Shown one piece after another: positions 36,480 to 50,340 of a stretch of DNA of 64,000 nucleotides (position 1 is its first letter; each line of letters begins with the position of its first letter). The notes below the pieces were generated by a model that saw only the letters and a list, made by a program, of their open reading frames with translations, ran no database searches and was not told the DNA's origin. Origin of the DNA: Zanthoxylum bungeanum (Eukaryota; Streptophyta; Magnoliopsida; Sapindales; Rutaceae); contig SKCR01015057.1 in assembly GCA_019454045.1 (NCBI GenBank), positions 121,971 to 185,970 of the forward strand, given 5' to 3'. Position numbers and translations under genes: made by a program.

Positions 36480-39352
36480 GGGCTTGGGAAGACTCAATGT
36501 GATGAAAACTTTAGTGCTCAATTCATTATGCATAGCAAGAGCTTCTTAAAAGACATTGAGGAAGTGAAAGCAGGACAAGGTTCCGACTTCATGAATGTTT
36601 GTTATAAACATGTTCACTACTGGTTTTAAAATTGGATTTTGATACTAAATGTGATACATGAATATATGTACTGATGTGCAGAATCTGCTGGTAAGCAGAA
36701 GACTGGCTTCAGGTGAGATCGACCTACAAGTCGGAAACAGGATGAGAGTCGTTGTTTTGGCCGTAGGAACCTAAGTTTTGGAACTGCCCTTTCGACATGT
36801 ACTTAAACTATGAGACTGTTAAAATGTATTCAGTTTAACTAGGAACATTGTCTCTGTATTTATTTTAATCCGTTGCGGGTATACCTTTATATTTCGAAAC
36901 ACCGGGTGTTTTTGTTTATAAAGATGATATCGAGATATCTACATTAGATGTAAATAATGGTCTTTATATTTTGAATATAAATGAATCTCAAACATATAAT
37001 ATGACAAACAAATAGCTCAAATTGAGTAAATCAAATAAGACTTATTTATGGCATTGTTATCCGGGAAGCATTAACAAGATTCGCATATCCACACTTTAGA
37101 AAAGTGGATAATAGGATAGATTTGATTTTAATTCAAATGATGTCTACGAATCTAGTTTAATTAGGCAAAGTGCCTAAAACACCTTTTACTTGGTAAAAGT
37201 GCAAGTGCCACCGATCTGTTAGTCCTTGTTCATAGTGACGTAAGTGGGCCCATGTCTAGCTAGGATAGAAGTGGATATAAATACTTCATAACCTTTACGA
37301 ATGTGGCATCGCGTTGCGGTTATATGTATCTTATGAAATACAAGTCAGAAACTTTTGAGTAATTTAAAGAGTTTCGACATGAAGTAAGAAAACTGACTGG
37401 TAAAAGTATTAGAACATTGCAGTCAGACCATAATGGACAATACTGAAACATATGAGTCACTCTAAGCTACCATTTTCCTTCTGAGGATACGCATTAAACA
37501 GTGCAATACTTATTTTGAATAAGGTTTCATGAAAATCTATTAGACAGACTTCATATTAGATATGAACAGGAAAGAAACTAGGTTTTCTCATTCCTGAAGA
37601 TTTGGGAATGCTGGGCATATGTTTGGATGATACCAAATTAGAACCCAAATCAGATAAGTGCCTATTTGTAGGTTGTCCTAGGGAAACCAAAGTATAGTAC
37701 TTATACAACTCACAAGAGAATAATATAATTTTTGCTCTACATGCGGATTTCCTGAGAGGAATTCCTATATGCAGTGGTAAGTGGGAGGAAAGTAAAACTC
37801 GATAAAAATTGGAGTAATACTTTTCAGGCACTGAGTCCTCACGGAACACAAACAGTTCATCAGAGATGAAACTGTACCACAATCTTTGAATACACAAGAA
37901 TAGCGTAGGTCAGAAAGAGTCAGAAAACAACCTGGGAGGTATGGGTTTCTGATCTCACCTCATGTAGATGTCAATCTTATTGAGGAAGACGAACTGGCTA
38001 CGTATGAGAAAGTGATACAAGGTATCGACTCTTTTTATGGCAAAGTGCCATTAAGTCCGAAATAGATTTCATGTATATCAACTAAGTTTGGACACTAGTT
38101 GATATACCAGAAGGCATTGTGCCTATTGGTACTATATGTGTCTTCAAGGAAGACATTCATGGATGGTAACATACAAATGTACAAAGCTAGGCTTGTACAG
38201 AAAGGGTATCGTCAATGACATAGTGTCGACTACGACGATACTATTTCATATGTTGCCATGATTAAATCCATTTGGATAATGCTTGCTATAACTGTATATT
38301 TCATTTATGAAATATGACAACTGCACGCCAAAACCGCTTTCCTTAACAGAAACCTTTTGGAAAATATTTATAAACATCCTGACGGTTTTGTCGGGCTAAA
38401 ACATGTAAACAAGATTTGCAAGTTAAATCGATCCATTTATGGATTGAAGCAATCATTGTGTTCTTGGAACCAGTGTTTTGATGTAATTATAATGGTATAT
38501 GATTTAATTCAAAACGAAGATAATTCTTGTGTATATAAGAAGGTTAGTGGGAGCGCACTGACAATGAATATCCTATAAGTTGATGATGTATTGCTTCTAA
38601 GCAATAACATTCCCATACTAAAATCGGTGAAATCTTGGCTTTCATGAAAAATTCTTCATGGTATACCTGGGAGAAACATGCTTTATTCTAGGAATAAAAA
38701 TCTACTTGGATATATCTAAAACACTGCTGACACCCTCTCAGAGTTCGTACGTTTTGACATGTATGTGACCTGATGTCTCATATGCTTTGAGCACAAGTAG
38801 ACACAATCAGGCCAATCCAGGTGATAGTCACTGGATTGATGTTAAGAACATCCTTAAGTATCTTAGACGAACTAAGGATGCTTTCTTAAGTTATGGAGAT
38901 GAAGAACTTGAGGTGACTGGATTCACCGCTGTAAGTTTCCAAACCGATAAAAACGACTGTAAGTCACATTAAGGGTACATATATAGTTTGAATAACGGAA
39001 CAGTGAGCTGGAAATCTTCCAAGCAAGATACTAATCAGCTGATGCAGTAATAGAAGCATTTTGGATCTAAATAATCCTAATTGGATTAGGAGTAGTTCTA
39101 TTAGCAGCTGAGCTAGGCTACAGCACAGGCTAAAGAAGCGTGGTCTCATCAATGATCCAAGTATGTACTTCAACTAATTCATCTGATTCGTTTGATCATA
39201 CATCGTGGTGATGTGATGATCGAATAAATTGCATTAGATGATAATCTTGCAAATCCGCTGACGAAAGTTGTTTCTCAGCAGAAGTTTGAGCGACCCGTAC
39301 ATAGTTCAAGTGTTAGACACTTGAGTGATTGGTTATAGGTCAAGTGGGAGAT
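36480..39352 (+). pseudogene. Copia A3 pol remnant
   Basis: The most readable A-family pol. The protease-side part at 36680-36860 includes RRLASGEIDLQVGN. The integrase core at 37190-37450 reads LVLVHSDVSGPM, then GYKYFITFTNVASRCGY, then TLQSDHNGQY, so two of the catalytic aspartate positions are still visible. RT at 38090-38620 includes SIYGLKQSLCSWN. The RNase H side at 38787-38972 includes NILKYLRRTKDAFLSYGDEE. At 38576-38578 the YVDD tyrosine is TAA, followed by VDD in frame. Other stops (for example in the protease part) and shifts are frequent. It ends in the polypurine tract at 39341-39352. Confidence 0.88.
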
Positions 39353-41617
39353 TGTTGGATAATTATGACCCATAGCATCACTATTTGTACATAACATGTT
39401 GTTGTTGTACAAATTAACTATGTGACAAAGGAAATTTCTCTTTCATCATTTGTAATGGATTACCTGGATATATAAATGATAAAAGTCTTTATGATTAGTT
39501 CCGGATTAATAAGATATGAGGAAGTATTAATCCACAAAGGTTTAATCATTAAATATCCATAGTCATAATATTATCGAGACTGGACATCGATAATGCGGAA
39601 TAGACTAGTATTACACTTGTGCGTGTTATGGGAGCATAACGACATAGTTCTCATATATTTGGGTATTGGATACTCATGCAAGTGTAATAGAAGGTTATAT
39701 TTACCGATGGTACCGAAACAGCTGCGCTCTGGATAGACCCCTCAGAATCCCATTGGTAGTATGACTATGTGTCTATGGGAATCCGAATCAGGGTAGGTGT
39801 ATTTGGTCTTAACTTGAGACTTGCATCGCTAATGCTTGCGACAATAAATATACTTTGGTTTTGGTCATCCAGGGCTTTAACAGGTTCTGTATATGCCTCT
39901 TCTGGGTATACTGAGAATCATAGTGTATTGGGTGTGATGTCAAGATGGAAGTATCACTTCAGTCATATGAAGATGATGATCACACATGGATACAGAACTG
40001 GTACTCTAAGTGCTATAGCCATCGGGAAAGTATGACTTGGTCATGACTTTGCGATCATAAAGAAACTAGTTGTTGGTGATCCGATATATACTTCGTACCA
40101 GGCAGACACAACTCCAGCACCAGGCCTTGCATGTGACATCCGATACTGAATCGTTATACGCAATACTACGTATACTACGCCTGACAAAGATCATGTATTC
40201 AGTAGAAGAATATTTCTAGAGAATTGGGTAGGCACGATGCTTTGCTAGAAGCCAACCATGTCTTGTAAATCGGTAAAAATATCGTACAAGGTACGCACAT
40301 ATTCGGATAGTCCGATGACTGTATTTACTGCCAACATATCCATGGATCTCTTGGGTCGTATCCCAAAGATTCACCGATGATGTTTGACTCGAAGAATATT
40401 AATCTGGGATTAATAAAGAGAGAGAATTAATCTGTGATTAATTACGTCAAGAATTAATCTGGGATTAATTATCAGAGAAAGAATTAATCTGTGATTAATT
40501 GCGTCGAGAATTTATCAGGGATTAAATTCGTCGAGAGTAGAGAACGCGATTAATTTGGAATTAATCGGTAAAATAAATTTAATAGTTAAATTAGATTTTA
40601 CTATTAATTTATTTAATTGGGCTAAATAATATATATTAGATATATTAATTGAAATCGGATTTCAACACGGAATTAAATTGGATTTTAATTCTAGCGAACA
40701 AATTAATTTAGAATTAATTCGTGAACTACTTCCGTAATAATTTTACCAGGTATTATTATTTAATTAAATTAGATTTAATTATACCGCGACGGAAAATTCA
40801 TTTAATTGGATTAAACGAACCCGAGCCCAAAGTGTGTTGAGAAAGCTAACTAGATTTGGAATTAAATGGGTGGGACGCATGACCCACATCAATTGTCAAT
40901 AATTGATAGAAGTGGTTAGCAATAGTGTTTGGATATTTTTTAAAACTCTCAACACATTTAATTTTATTATTATTAACTTTCTCTCTCCCCCGACATTTTA
41001 GGCCGAGTGGCCTTTAGTGAATTATGCCGAATTGGCCTTTATATGCTGAAGGCCGAATTGGCCTTAAATTGCTGATATTGGCCGATAAAAATATTGGCCG
41101 ACCAAGATAAAGACAACAGTGGCCATTTAATGCTTTGAAATATAGGCAAAAGTGGTTTTTGTTTTTCAATTAATTTAAAATGGCCTCTTACATTTTTCAA
41201 AAGGGCTAATAAGCCAATTGACTTGAATGGCTTTTATTTTTCTCCAAGGAAAATGCTGGACGAAGCTTTGATTTAGAATTTGAAAGCTTTGCCTCTGTTT
41301 CTTTGTTCATTGGGCGAGAAGTATTTTTTTAATCTTTTGAAGATTTGGCCACTGTCTTTGTTTTTGAATCAAAACCGAATGCTTCCCATCTCTCTCGGAT
41401 AAATTTATTTCTCCTTGGGAGATAAAATTTGTTACACTTGTTCTTGCTAGCACATAAGGGAGTCAAATGAAGGTGATAGAGATACTCACCCAAGAGCTTG
41501 GAAGCTTCAACATCCATGTAAGTTTTGAAAGTCAAAGCCGATCAATATAAGTTAATTCCGCAAACTTCACACAATAATCACGCTTAGAGATCATGTGGCA
41601 TGTCTAGGATCCTTACA
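39353..41617 (+). repeat. 3' LTR of copia A3
   Basis: Starts TGTTGGATAATTATGACCC right after CAAGTGGGAGAT and ends CCTTACA before the CTTAC duplication. A palindrome array lies at 40397-40815. An 88-codon open stretch (39769-40035) matches part of the A2 LTR open stretch, without recognisable domain. Confidence 0.9.
40397..40815. repeat. TNG-centred palindrome array (A3 3' LTR)
   Basis: Counterpart of 32827-33246, with the same order of units and scattered base changes. Confidence 0.78.
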
Positions 41618-43675
41618 CTTACACAGTTCAGTCAGTGAAATTCGTTGAGACTAATAAATGTCATATATTGAGATTTAATCCGATAATTTATCCTAATGAA
41701 GCATGAGCATTAGGAGACTACTTACCGAAAGAACTCCTAATAGATAGCACACCAACGTCAATAAGATATTCATGAGTCAAGTTACATATCAAGTCCTTTG
41801 ACTTGAGATACCACTGTGAATGTATGTCTACACATTGACAACAGACACGCCACCGGTATTTCTAGACAAATCTCCGCCTATTTGTTGGGTGTGGACCGAT
41901 GCTCATGATATCATGTGATGTACCCAAAGAAAATCTGCCAGCACTGTGTGTGAGATTCGAGTATCCACTTCGTGATCCTTTAAACCGTTGGCCAAGGTTT
42001 ACTGCGGAAATTAGTTTTAAGTATTTATCTAGAGAATCAAGAATATTTTCCGACATGTATAAATATATGAAATGTACATATGGTAAATTTTATGTTTTCA
42101 TCTATGTCTCCAGTTCAGTTCAGATACATATGACATAGGGACCATACGTATCAATTTGTATGGTTTAATGCAATTATCTATGGTCCACATAATTTATAAG
42201 TGAGTAAATTATAGACACGAAATGTGTTCCGTGATATATATACTTGAACTTAAAGAGTTTCATTAATAAAGTATATTCATAAAGCAATAAGACAATTAAT
42301 TACGAATAATTTGATTATTCTGTCGAAGTAATTTTGTTATCTAATGTGTATGTGTATATGATACATAATTTGATTATATACACATTAAAATTTTTGACAC
42401 ATGTCAAACTTATTAATTAATTAATTAATATATTTATTTATATTAATGAATATTTGAAGAATATTTTTTTTTTCTAGAAGCTTATTTAGATAAGCTTATA
42501 TTCGGAAAAATTAATACTATACATTTGTAACATATGTGGATTAATTTTGGCCAAGAGATACAAGTCAAGAAAAATGACTAAATTACCCTTATCTGTATAA
42601 ATGTTGATTTTTGGCCATTGGCTTACGTGAGGAAAATACATTTTTCTTTCAAAAATTCACTAAATCGAGAGAAATTACAATTCTATAATTGGGGCTTTGG
42701 ATCAACAAATTCAGAAGATTAATAAGTAGTTTTTAAATTTGTTGAATTTTATAGTAAAAGCTTCTATTTCCTCAAATTGTTTATATATGTTGTAGAATAT
42801 ATGTTATCCTAATGTTTAGCGATTGGAATGTTGAACCCAATTAGATGTATGTGTAATTAATTAGGTTAATTAGTGTAATTCGGTCTGATAATTAAATATG
42901 ACACAAAATTATCATTCTAGAGTTACTTAAGCAACATCTTGGTGACCTATAATTGTGCTTGAGTTGTTTTATGATGGTGGACTCTCAATGGTGATTATGA
43001 AATTTGGATTTAAATGATTTGAATCAATTAGGGATTAATTTGATTAATTTGAGAAATTAATTCAATTATGGCTTGATTTGTGAAATTGAGACGTTGTGGA
43101 TGAAATTGGAAGTGTGATAATGTCTAGGAAAAATTCTTGGACTTTTCAGAATTATTTCGGAACATTTTAGGAATTTTCCCCGAAATTTTACTTTAACGAA
43201 AAAATCATAATTTAGTGAAATTGCGAATTTTTAATCATTACTACACTACTCCAAGTACTGTATTAGTGTATATAGTGTGTAGGAATATTCTCAAAATTTT
43301 CAGAATTATTTCATTAGTGTTTCGGTAATTTTTCATACTGCGGGCAAGATAGTAATTTGAGGAAATTATCATAATTAAGCTATTGCTACAGTACATGTGT
43401 CATTGTAGCAGTGGGATAATCCGGTTGTCTGGTTATTTCTGTCAGTCGGTTCGGTGATTTGGTAAGCGGTTAACGTGTAACCACGGAAAGTGTTTCCAAA
43501 TTTTTTATCCCAAGTTACTGTGCATAATCATACTTTAACATTTGATATTAACGTGCGATATGGGTGAAATATGGAAAAATTAAGGGTATTTGATACCGAT
43601 TAATATATCTGGATTAAAAAAGTTTTAAAAGCCTTTTTCGCCCATCGACGCGCTTTCACAATTTTTGCCCCAACA

Positions 43676-44179
43676 GAAATGGTATCAAAGCGGGTCTGAT
43701 CATACATCCACAACACATTTCATGTAATAATATATGATATTAGAATCTAAATTAGTATTTACTCGTGCATTTAATCTAGATATTTCTTGAATTTTTGGTT
43801 ATGCGTTAACGGGAAACATTATAGAGCCTTAAGGAATAAGTTGAGTTATCTTTTCTTAAGTAGAACTAATTTTTCAAGAAATTGTTCTGGATTAAATACC
43901 TACATTTGATATAGATTCTAAGCCTTAACATCGTTTTAGGAAAATCCCCGTTGATAAGGCTTAATAGTAACTAGTGTAGGGAACGATTGATCATAGTTCC
44001 ACTTTGTTAATACGAATGCAAATATTTTCATGATACTATAGCTGATGCAAATGTTTTCCTGATACTGTAGTTGTATTGTGTCAAAGCTTTGCAGTTATGG
44101 TTGATGGTAGTTCGTTTTCATCAGTAGAACTTATACAATAAGTGTAAATTCAAGTGAAAGTGAAAACCAAGAAAATGCT
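43676..44179 (+). mobile_element. Family-B primer-binding site and short leader
   Basis: TGGTATCAAAGC (43680-43691) follows the LTR end by four bases. It differs by one base from the initiator-tRNA site. About 500 bp of non-coding leader follow, then the sequence changes to an unrelated LTR-like piece at 44180. Confidence 0.7.
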
Positions 44180-44532
44180 TGTACACATTATATTTTTACC
44201 CGATGATGAGTCTCTTATGGAGGCATTAAATGAATGTTCATAAAGTTATAAGGATAAATACTGGAAGGGAAATGAACTCTCGAGAATTCTGAAAAATAGC
44301 CGAACCGAGGCCAGATGATGAAAACTCGCCTAGAACAAGCCAAACAAACCCACACGAGATTGAAATATTTCCTAAGAAAGTAAAGATAGTTCGGTCTCAA
44401 ACTCTAAACCTCTGAAGAACAAGCAACATAAACCTAGAGTGCTAATAGGGGAGTCACAAAGGGTTAGCAAAAATTTGATAAGCCAGATTCAATGAGAACA
44501 AATGGAAGGTTACTCATAAGTTCACAAAAATA
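44180..44532 (+). mobile_element. LTR-like fragment with GATGATGAG..TATGGAGGC motif
   Basis: Begins TGTACACATTATATTTTTACC and shares the order of motifs GATGAG, TATGGAGGCA and GGAAGGGAAA with the sequence starting at 47774. It looks like the first few hundred bases of an LTR. Family unknown. Confidence 0.4.
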
Positions 44533-45051
44533 TGTGTTTTTATTAAATGATATGTTGTTCAAAAATAGAGACAAAATTAGCCTTTCATAAGGAGGTTTTT
44601 AACTAAAAAAAACTAATCATAAAATAATATGAAAAGTAAAGTAACAGCACACCAATAGGCGTGTATCCTAAAAACTAACCTAGGTTAACCCACATTCATA
44701 CCTATACATGGTTAACCCAATTCCCAAACATAACAATAACCATAATTAATACGCCAATATAAATAAAATGGTTAAATTAAAACAAAGGTGAAACCCAAAT
44801 AAAATAATAATAATAACTAACAAATAAATATGCTAAAGTAGGCCTAAGTATCTTGATACTCTTGAATAACATTCACCACCATAGGATTGTCCAACTTCAA
44901 GCCCATATTCAATGTAATGGAGGCTCACACTTGGACTTGTGAATAGTTGGATATTGTCATCTGAACTAATCCATGCAGTGCTTTCTAGATATTCTTAGTT
45001 CAAGACCTTATGATTGGACTATTTGGAACATGCACAGTAGTGGTCTCATCA
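44533..45051 (-). repeat. Probable 3' LTR of minus-strand gypsy element
   Basis: On the minus strand an LTR start TGATGAGACC (45051) follows the purine-rich AAGGAGAGGGGGAA. The end at 44533 (AAAACACA on the minus strand) is a guess from the TG..CA rule. Non-coding. Confidence 0.45.
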
Positions 45052-47773
45052 TTCCCCCTCTCCTTAAAAGTATTCGACCTCGAATTTGCATCAAACAAAG
45101 ATATATCAGAACATTAAATAATAAAAAAACATTACACTCACTTGGAAAATCCATTTATAGGCATTGTCATTTATCTTCCCAAGTATCTGAAATGGGCCAT
45201 CACCTCTTGGTCGAATCTTGGACTGGCGTTGCTTTGGAAATCTCTCTTTGTGTATGTGTACTCAAACCCAATCAGCTGGTTCGAACGATATATGATTTCT
45301 GCCCTTGTTGGCATGCGAGGCATACTGTTCATTCTTCTTCTCAATGTGCTTTTGTGTCTTCACGTGAATAGACTTGACAAAGTCGGTCTTATGCTTACCA
45401 TCCGGATTGACCTTATCATCAATGGGAAAATACAATAAATCCAGAGGTGTTAATGGATTAAAACCATACACAATTTCAAAAGGGAATAAGAAGTAGTGGA
45501 ATGAATACTACGATTATATGTCAATTAAATGAAAGGAAATCATTATTCCCATGACCTCAATTTCTTAGAAATAATTGTACATAGGAATTGAGACAAAGTC
45601 ATATTGACATATTTGGTATGACCATCTGTCTGTGGGTGACATGTAGTGGAAAACAGAAGTTTAGTTCCTATCTTTCCCCAATAGAATTTTCCAAAATTGA
45701 CTCAAGAACTTAGCATCCCCGACTGATACTATAATCTTAGGAACTCCATGTAATTGTACAACCTCTCGAAAGAATAGGTTAATAATGTGTGTGGCGTCAT
45801 CTGATTTGTGACATGCAATAAAATGTGTCATCTTGCTAAAACAGTCAACAATAATAAAAATAGTCTCGTCTCTTCCTAGATCTAGGTAAACCTAACACAA
45901 AATCCATATAAACATCTACCCAAGGTGTCTGGAGAATAGGTAAAGGTGCCTAGAGAATAGGTAAATGTGTATAAAGCCCATGTGGTTGAACTTTAGATTT
46001 TACTTTCCTAAAGTAATGCACTAATCACAAATGCACATGACATGTTTCTTTATCGGAGTCCAATAAATGTGTTAATACAAGATGTCCAATGTTTTCTTAA
46101 CACCAAAATGACCCCATAAGACCCCCATTATGTGCTTCACGAACCAATAACTCACCCATGGGGCAACTGGGCACAAATAATTTATTATTTTTAAATAGAA
46201 AATCATATTGTTTGTAAAATTTACCATATGCACTTCTTTTCACATGCATTATAAATCTCAAAAAAATCATTATCATTCGTATATAAGTCCTTTATAAATT
46301 CAAAACCACGAAATTTAGAACTCAAGGACGTAATGAGAGCATACCTGCGTGACAATATGTTAACAATAATATTCTTCTTACCTTGATTTATCAAATGACA
46401 TATGGGAAGGTCTTTACGAATTCCATCCATTTTGTATGCCTTTCGTTAAGCTTTCATTGGCCTCTAATATGCTTTAGGGATTCATGATCAGTGTAGATCA
46501 TGAACTCTTTTGGCAATAGATAATGATGCCAAGTATCTAGAGCTCTAACTAGGGCATAAAATTCCTTATCATAGGTCGAGTACCTCAAAGCTGCACCATT
46601 TAGTTTTTCGCTGAAGAAAGCTATAGGACGTCGATCTTGCATCAAAACTGCTCCGATACCAATACCTGAAGCATCACACTCAATCTCGAAGGTTTGGTTA
46701 AATTAGACAAGGCTAAAATATTTGTAGTACATAAATGATCTTTAAGCAATACAAATGTACTCTCTTATTCCTCCATCCAATGAAAACCAATATTTTTCTT
46801 TATAACTTCAATGAATGGTGCTTCAATGGTGCTAAAATCTTTCACAAACGTACTATAGAAACTAGCTAGATCATGGAAACTCCTAACCTCCGTAATGCTA
46901 GTAGGCGTAGGCAATTCATGAATGACCTTAACCTTTTCCTCACCGACCTCAATGCCTTGAGCACTAATGACATACCCTAAGAATACCATGTTTTCTGTGT
47001 AAAAACTACATTTCTTAATATTAGCATATAATAATTCTTTTCTCAAAACATCAAGTACATAATGCACATGCCTTAGATGCTCATCTAAATTCATGATATA
47101 CACTAAAGTATCATCAAGTACACAATGGCAAATTTAACCAAAAAGCACGCAAAACATGATTCATTAGACCTATAAAAGTACTAGGGGCATTTGTAAGGCT
47201 AAATAGCGTCACGAGCCACTCATATAATCCATATTTTATTTTCAAAGCAGTCTTCTATTAAACCCCTTCTCGCATCCTAATCTGATGATACCTACTTTTA
47301 AGATCAATTTTAGAAAAATACAAGACCTATATAATTAATCTAACATACTATCTAATCTAGGGATTGGGTGGCGATACTATACAGTGATATTGTTGATTGC
47401 TCTACAACCCACACACATCCTCCATGTTCCATCTTTCTTTGGAACCAATAAGACTAAAATAATGCAGAGATTCATTTGTCTCATCGGGATTGCTTCGGTA
47501 AGCAGGTCGATTACGAATGACCACTCATGAGATGAAATTGAGCTGATGTTAAATGCCACAAAATGGTGGTAAGCCATGAGGTATCTTCTTTGCAAACACA
47601 TTATCATATTCTTGCAATAAAAAAGCAAACACACTAGGCAAAAAAGTGTTTGGGTTAGCTTCCTCAGAACTGATGAAGGTTTCTTTGTACAAGAGAAGGA
47701 TCATCACTTTGTCTTTGGAAAACTCTCTGAGCACTTCCCCATCTTTAGCAAAGAAACTATTTTTCACTATACC
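45052..47773 (-). pseudogene. Ty3/gypsy pol relic (RT-RNase H-integrase)
   Basis: Reading down from 47773: QEYDNVFAKKIPHGLPP and LLVPKKDGTWRMCV (RT start, 47700-47380), then YGLYEWL and LTNAPSTF (about 47240-47180). At about 47118-47107 the catalytic YFDD box appears as VLDD. Next come FLGYVISAQGIEV (about 46970), RNase H with [20 protein letters not shown] (46640-46460), the spacer NILSRRYALITSL, the integrase core with [16 protein letters not shown] (about 45810) and SPFEIVYGFNPLTPLDL (about 45470). Stops and shifts divide it. Gag and protease are missing: the relic is cut at 47773. The order and motifs are those of plant Ty3/gypsy, probably a chromovirus. Confidence 0.9.
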
Positions 47774-49600
47774 TGTAGACACTGTATTTTTGCATAAAGC
47801 CTAGTGATGAGCCTCATATGGAGGCACTACCCAATAAGTCACGGAAGTCACGGAAAATGAACGACGGAAGGGAAAATTCTAAAGTTAATAGCTCGTCAAT
47901 TTTAAACTAGCTGTTGGCTGTGGATTCACTCAGTCGATTCTTATTTTAAACATTAAATCTTGGCCCAAAACCCCTGCACCCATCCAAAGCGCATACGCAC
48001 CCATCCAAAGCCCTAACACAACTAATAAACCATAACCCTAGCTCACCACTATATAAAGACCACTAATCTAGACCCTAAAAAAAGGTTCCCCCTCACTTAG
48101 ACGACAACTGGAAAAATAAAGAAACCATAGCTCTCTTCTTCCTGGACCCTCTCGGAAGAAGCAGAGAACAAAAAAACCCTAGACGCTAAACACAGCCTCT
48201 GCTGCTTCTCAAAATATTTATGGCTCTCTCTCATCTCTCGACTCTCTCCATTCACGGCGGCACAAATGAAAACCCTAATCTTCTTCCTCTCGCCACTCCT
48301 CTCTACCTCTCACCTTCTGCCCAATCTTCATATACAAACCAGCCACACACATTCTCAACAACCTCCTCTCTCTCTAGCCCATCTCTCTACAATAAGTAAC
48401 AAAAAGAACCCTACTGCCAGCAACCCTACACAACACTTCACAAACTAAATAACAATAAGCAACCAGATCGAACATGCACCACTCACACAGACCATCATTC
48501 TCTTCTCACACCCATAGATACAACAAACCAACAAAGCTGCCCTCCACGTGAAGGCCACCCAACTGAACAATAATCAAAAACCCATCAACACCAGCCACAT
48601 ATGAAGCAGGACTCCAAAACTCTCTTCTTCCAGACAAGACTCACACACAGAACCACCATTGACGGCTCCCTTCCTCTCTTACTCGAAAAAAATAAAAAGA
48701 ACCCTAGCTAATCTGATTCACGTCAACACCAAAACACACTCGCCTCTCTCTCATTGATACTGGCCTTCTCTCTCTCTCGTCTCTCAAAACGAACTCACAC
48801 AAAACACTAACCAACTCACGCACCAGCCATCATCATCACAAACTAGAAACCCTAATAGCTTCTCTCATCTCTCTCTATTCTTGGATCTCTCTGTTCTCCA
48901 CTCACATAGCTTCTCTCATCTTTGACCCCTTTCGGTAACTTTAACAAACGCACACACATGGCTCCATTAAGACACACACAGTAAAGGCAGCAGCCCTCTG
49001 TCACAAACAACTCACCAACTCACGCCTAGCCACCAAACACATGTTTTTTCCCTCCACCAAACCGACCAAAAAAACCAAAACTAGTAGCAGCTCATTCACA
49101 AACCGACATAAACACACACTCATAAATCCACATCGTCACCGACTCACACAAGAAGCCAACCGACCAAATGAAAAGCCACAAGTAGCCACAAACTAACCCC
49201 ATGTACCCTTCAACAAATAGCCACATGAAACAAATAGCCAAACTACATGCACACACTTCTAACAGATTATAAATGCATTCACGCAACCCCCACCAATACA
49301 CCGATGCAAACAATAAAAATCAGCCCTAAATCCAGCGAAAATCGAATGAGAAAATAACCCAAAATAGTCCAGAAAATAACCCAAAACAGTATTCCAAATA
49401 AACAAACCAACAACCCAAAAACAGTCCCCTAACACCCCTGAAAACAGTCTAGAAAACAGTGGCCAAAACAGCGAGTGAAAATAGAGAAAACAACGAGAGA
49501 AAACAGCGAACCAGTGAAAATAACGGAAACACTAACCATTCTGGTGACGTCCCAATGCACTCCCGAGAAGCGACGTAAATGGGAAGACCTGAGGGCACCA
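47774..49600 (+). mobile_element. LTR-like CT-rich region, truncating the gypsy relic
   Basis: Starts TGTAGACACTG at the break of the gypsy pol. A TATA box ACTATATAAAG lies at 48048-48058. About 1.4 kb of C- and CT-rich sequence follows (CTCTCTCTC, ACACACAC), then A-rich sequence with repeated AAAACAG units near 49360-49510. No coding frame is convincing. The end near 49600 is uncertain, since no matching inverted end or primer site was recognised. Confidence 0.4.
48048..48058 (+). promoter_or_regulatory. TATA box of the LTR-like region
   Basis: ACTATATAAAG in a CT- and C-rich surround, about 275 bp after the proposed LTR start, which is a usual distance for an LTR promoter. Confidence 0.45.
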
Positions 49601-50340
49601 TTTGTTATATTTTATTTTGTCGTCCTGGAAACAGCATGCTTGGTTCGACGTGGAATAAGTCCAACCAGACATGCGATGTCCTTCATTGAAAACGGCCAAA
49701 TCATTTGGCCACATATTTATTATTCCATATTTATTTCGTATTATTAGTTTTTATTATTTCATATTTAATTTACGTTTATTGTTGTTTTATTATTCCGTAT
49801 TTATTTTGTGTTATTTATCTTCCTTGTTATTTACCATATTTGTTTCTTCAGTTATTTATTGTTATATGCATTATCATATTTCATGTATGTCAACATTGGG
49901 TTAATGATTGCGTTGTGTTAATGATTGCGTGTTATCCCTTGCGGTATATCGGATGGAAACCTAGACATAAATTCAGTAGCCGAATCCGAATGGACGGTAG
50001 TGTGGTTTGTACTTAGGAAACAACTCCATGTACCACTTGGGAAATATTCACGCATGTGTTTATGTCATTATAGAAACCATTTTTGTAATATCGTTCGAAC
50101 TCGTTGCCGAACGTCACGCGAACGCATGTATTATACCTCACCCCGTTTGAACACGTTTACGAATGCCACTCGAATGCATGTATTCTATCTTGTCATGCAT
50201 CATATCCAAGGCTTAACCACACAACACATGTTACATGTTAGACATGTATTTAAATCAATGCCTTTATATTTTAATTTAATTATGCATAAGACATATTGGA
50301 TATGTAAAGCATGTTTTAAATTAAAATTTTGACCTAATTA
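49601..50340. other. Unclassified AT-rich stretch, no gene
   Basis: T-rich, with repeated TTATTATTCC/TATTTATT phrases (49715-49870), then more mixed sequence with two similar phrases around GAACGCATGTATT and GAATGCATGTATT. Overlapping open stretches up to 135 codons show no family resemblance and low-complexity translation. Confidence 0.4.

Larger units (their letters stand above)
31785..41617 (+). mobile_element. Ty1/copia element A3, complete but defective
   Basis: A 9,833-bp LTR element with perfect 5-bp duplications CTTAC (31780-31784 and 41618-41622). The LTRs are 31785-34058 (2,274 bp) and 39353-41617 (2,265 bp). Primer-binding site and polypurine tract are both present. The LTRs differ by roughly one base in ten over the first 100 bases by eye, so it is older than A2. 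It is a diverged member of the A1/A2 family and sits in a family-B LTR. Confidence 0.93.
31485..43675 (+). repeat. Copia family-B 5' LTR, split by element A3
   Basis: LTR halves are 31485-31784 and 41623-43675, about 2,350 bp joined. It begins CGTTGGGGTTGGTGCTC, where the opposite-strand copy at 55762 has TGTTAGGGTTGGTGCTC, and ends CCCCAACA. A primer-binding site follows. The halves match consecutive parts of the minus-strand copy that ends at 55762, which confirms they once joined. A target duplication cannot be tested, because the partner LTR of this copy is not recognised. Confidence 0.75.

Noticed and set aside
48266..48448. 60-codon stretch with a hydrophobic start resembling a secreted peptide
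   Set aside because: It sits in a CT-rich LTR-like region, and S/T/L/P-rich translation is expected from CT repeats.
49705..50332. Overlapping open stretches up to 135 codons
   Set aside because: Translations are dominated by F/Y/I/L from T-rich DNA, with no recognisable motif and several overlapping frames.
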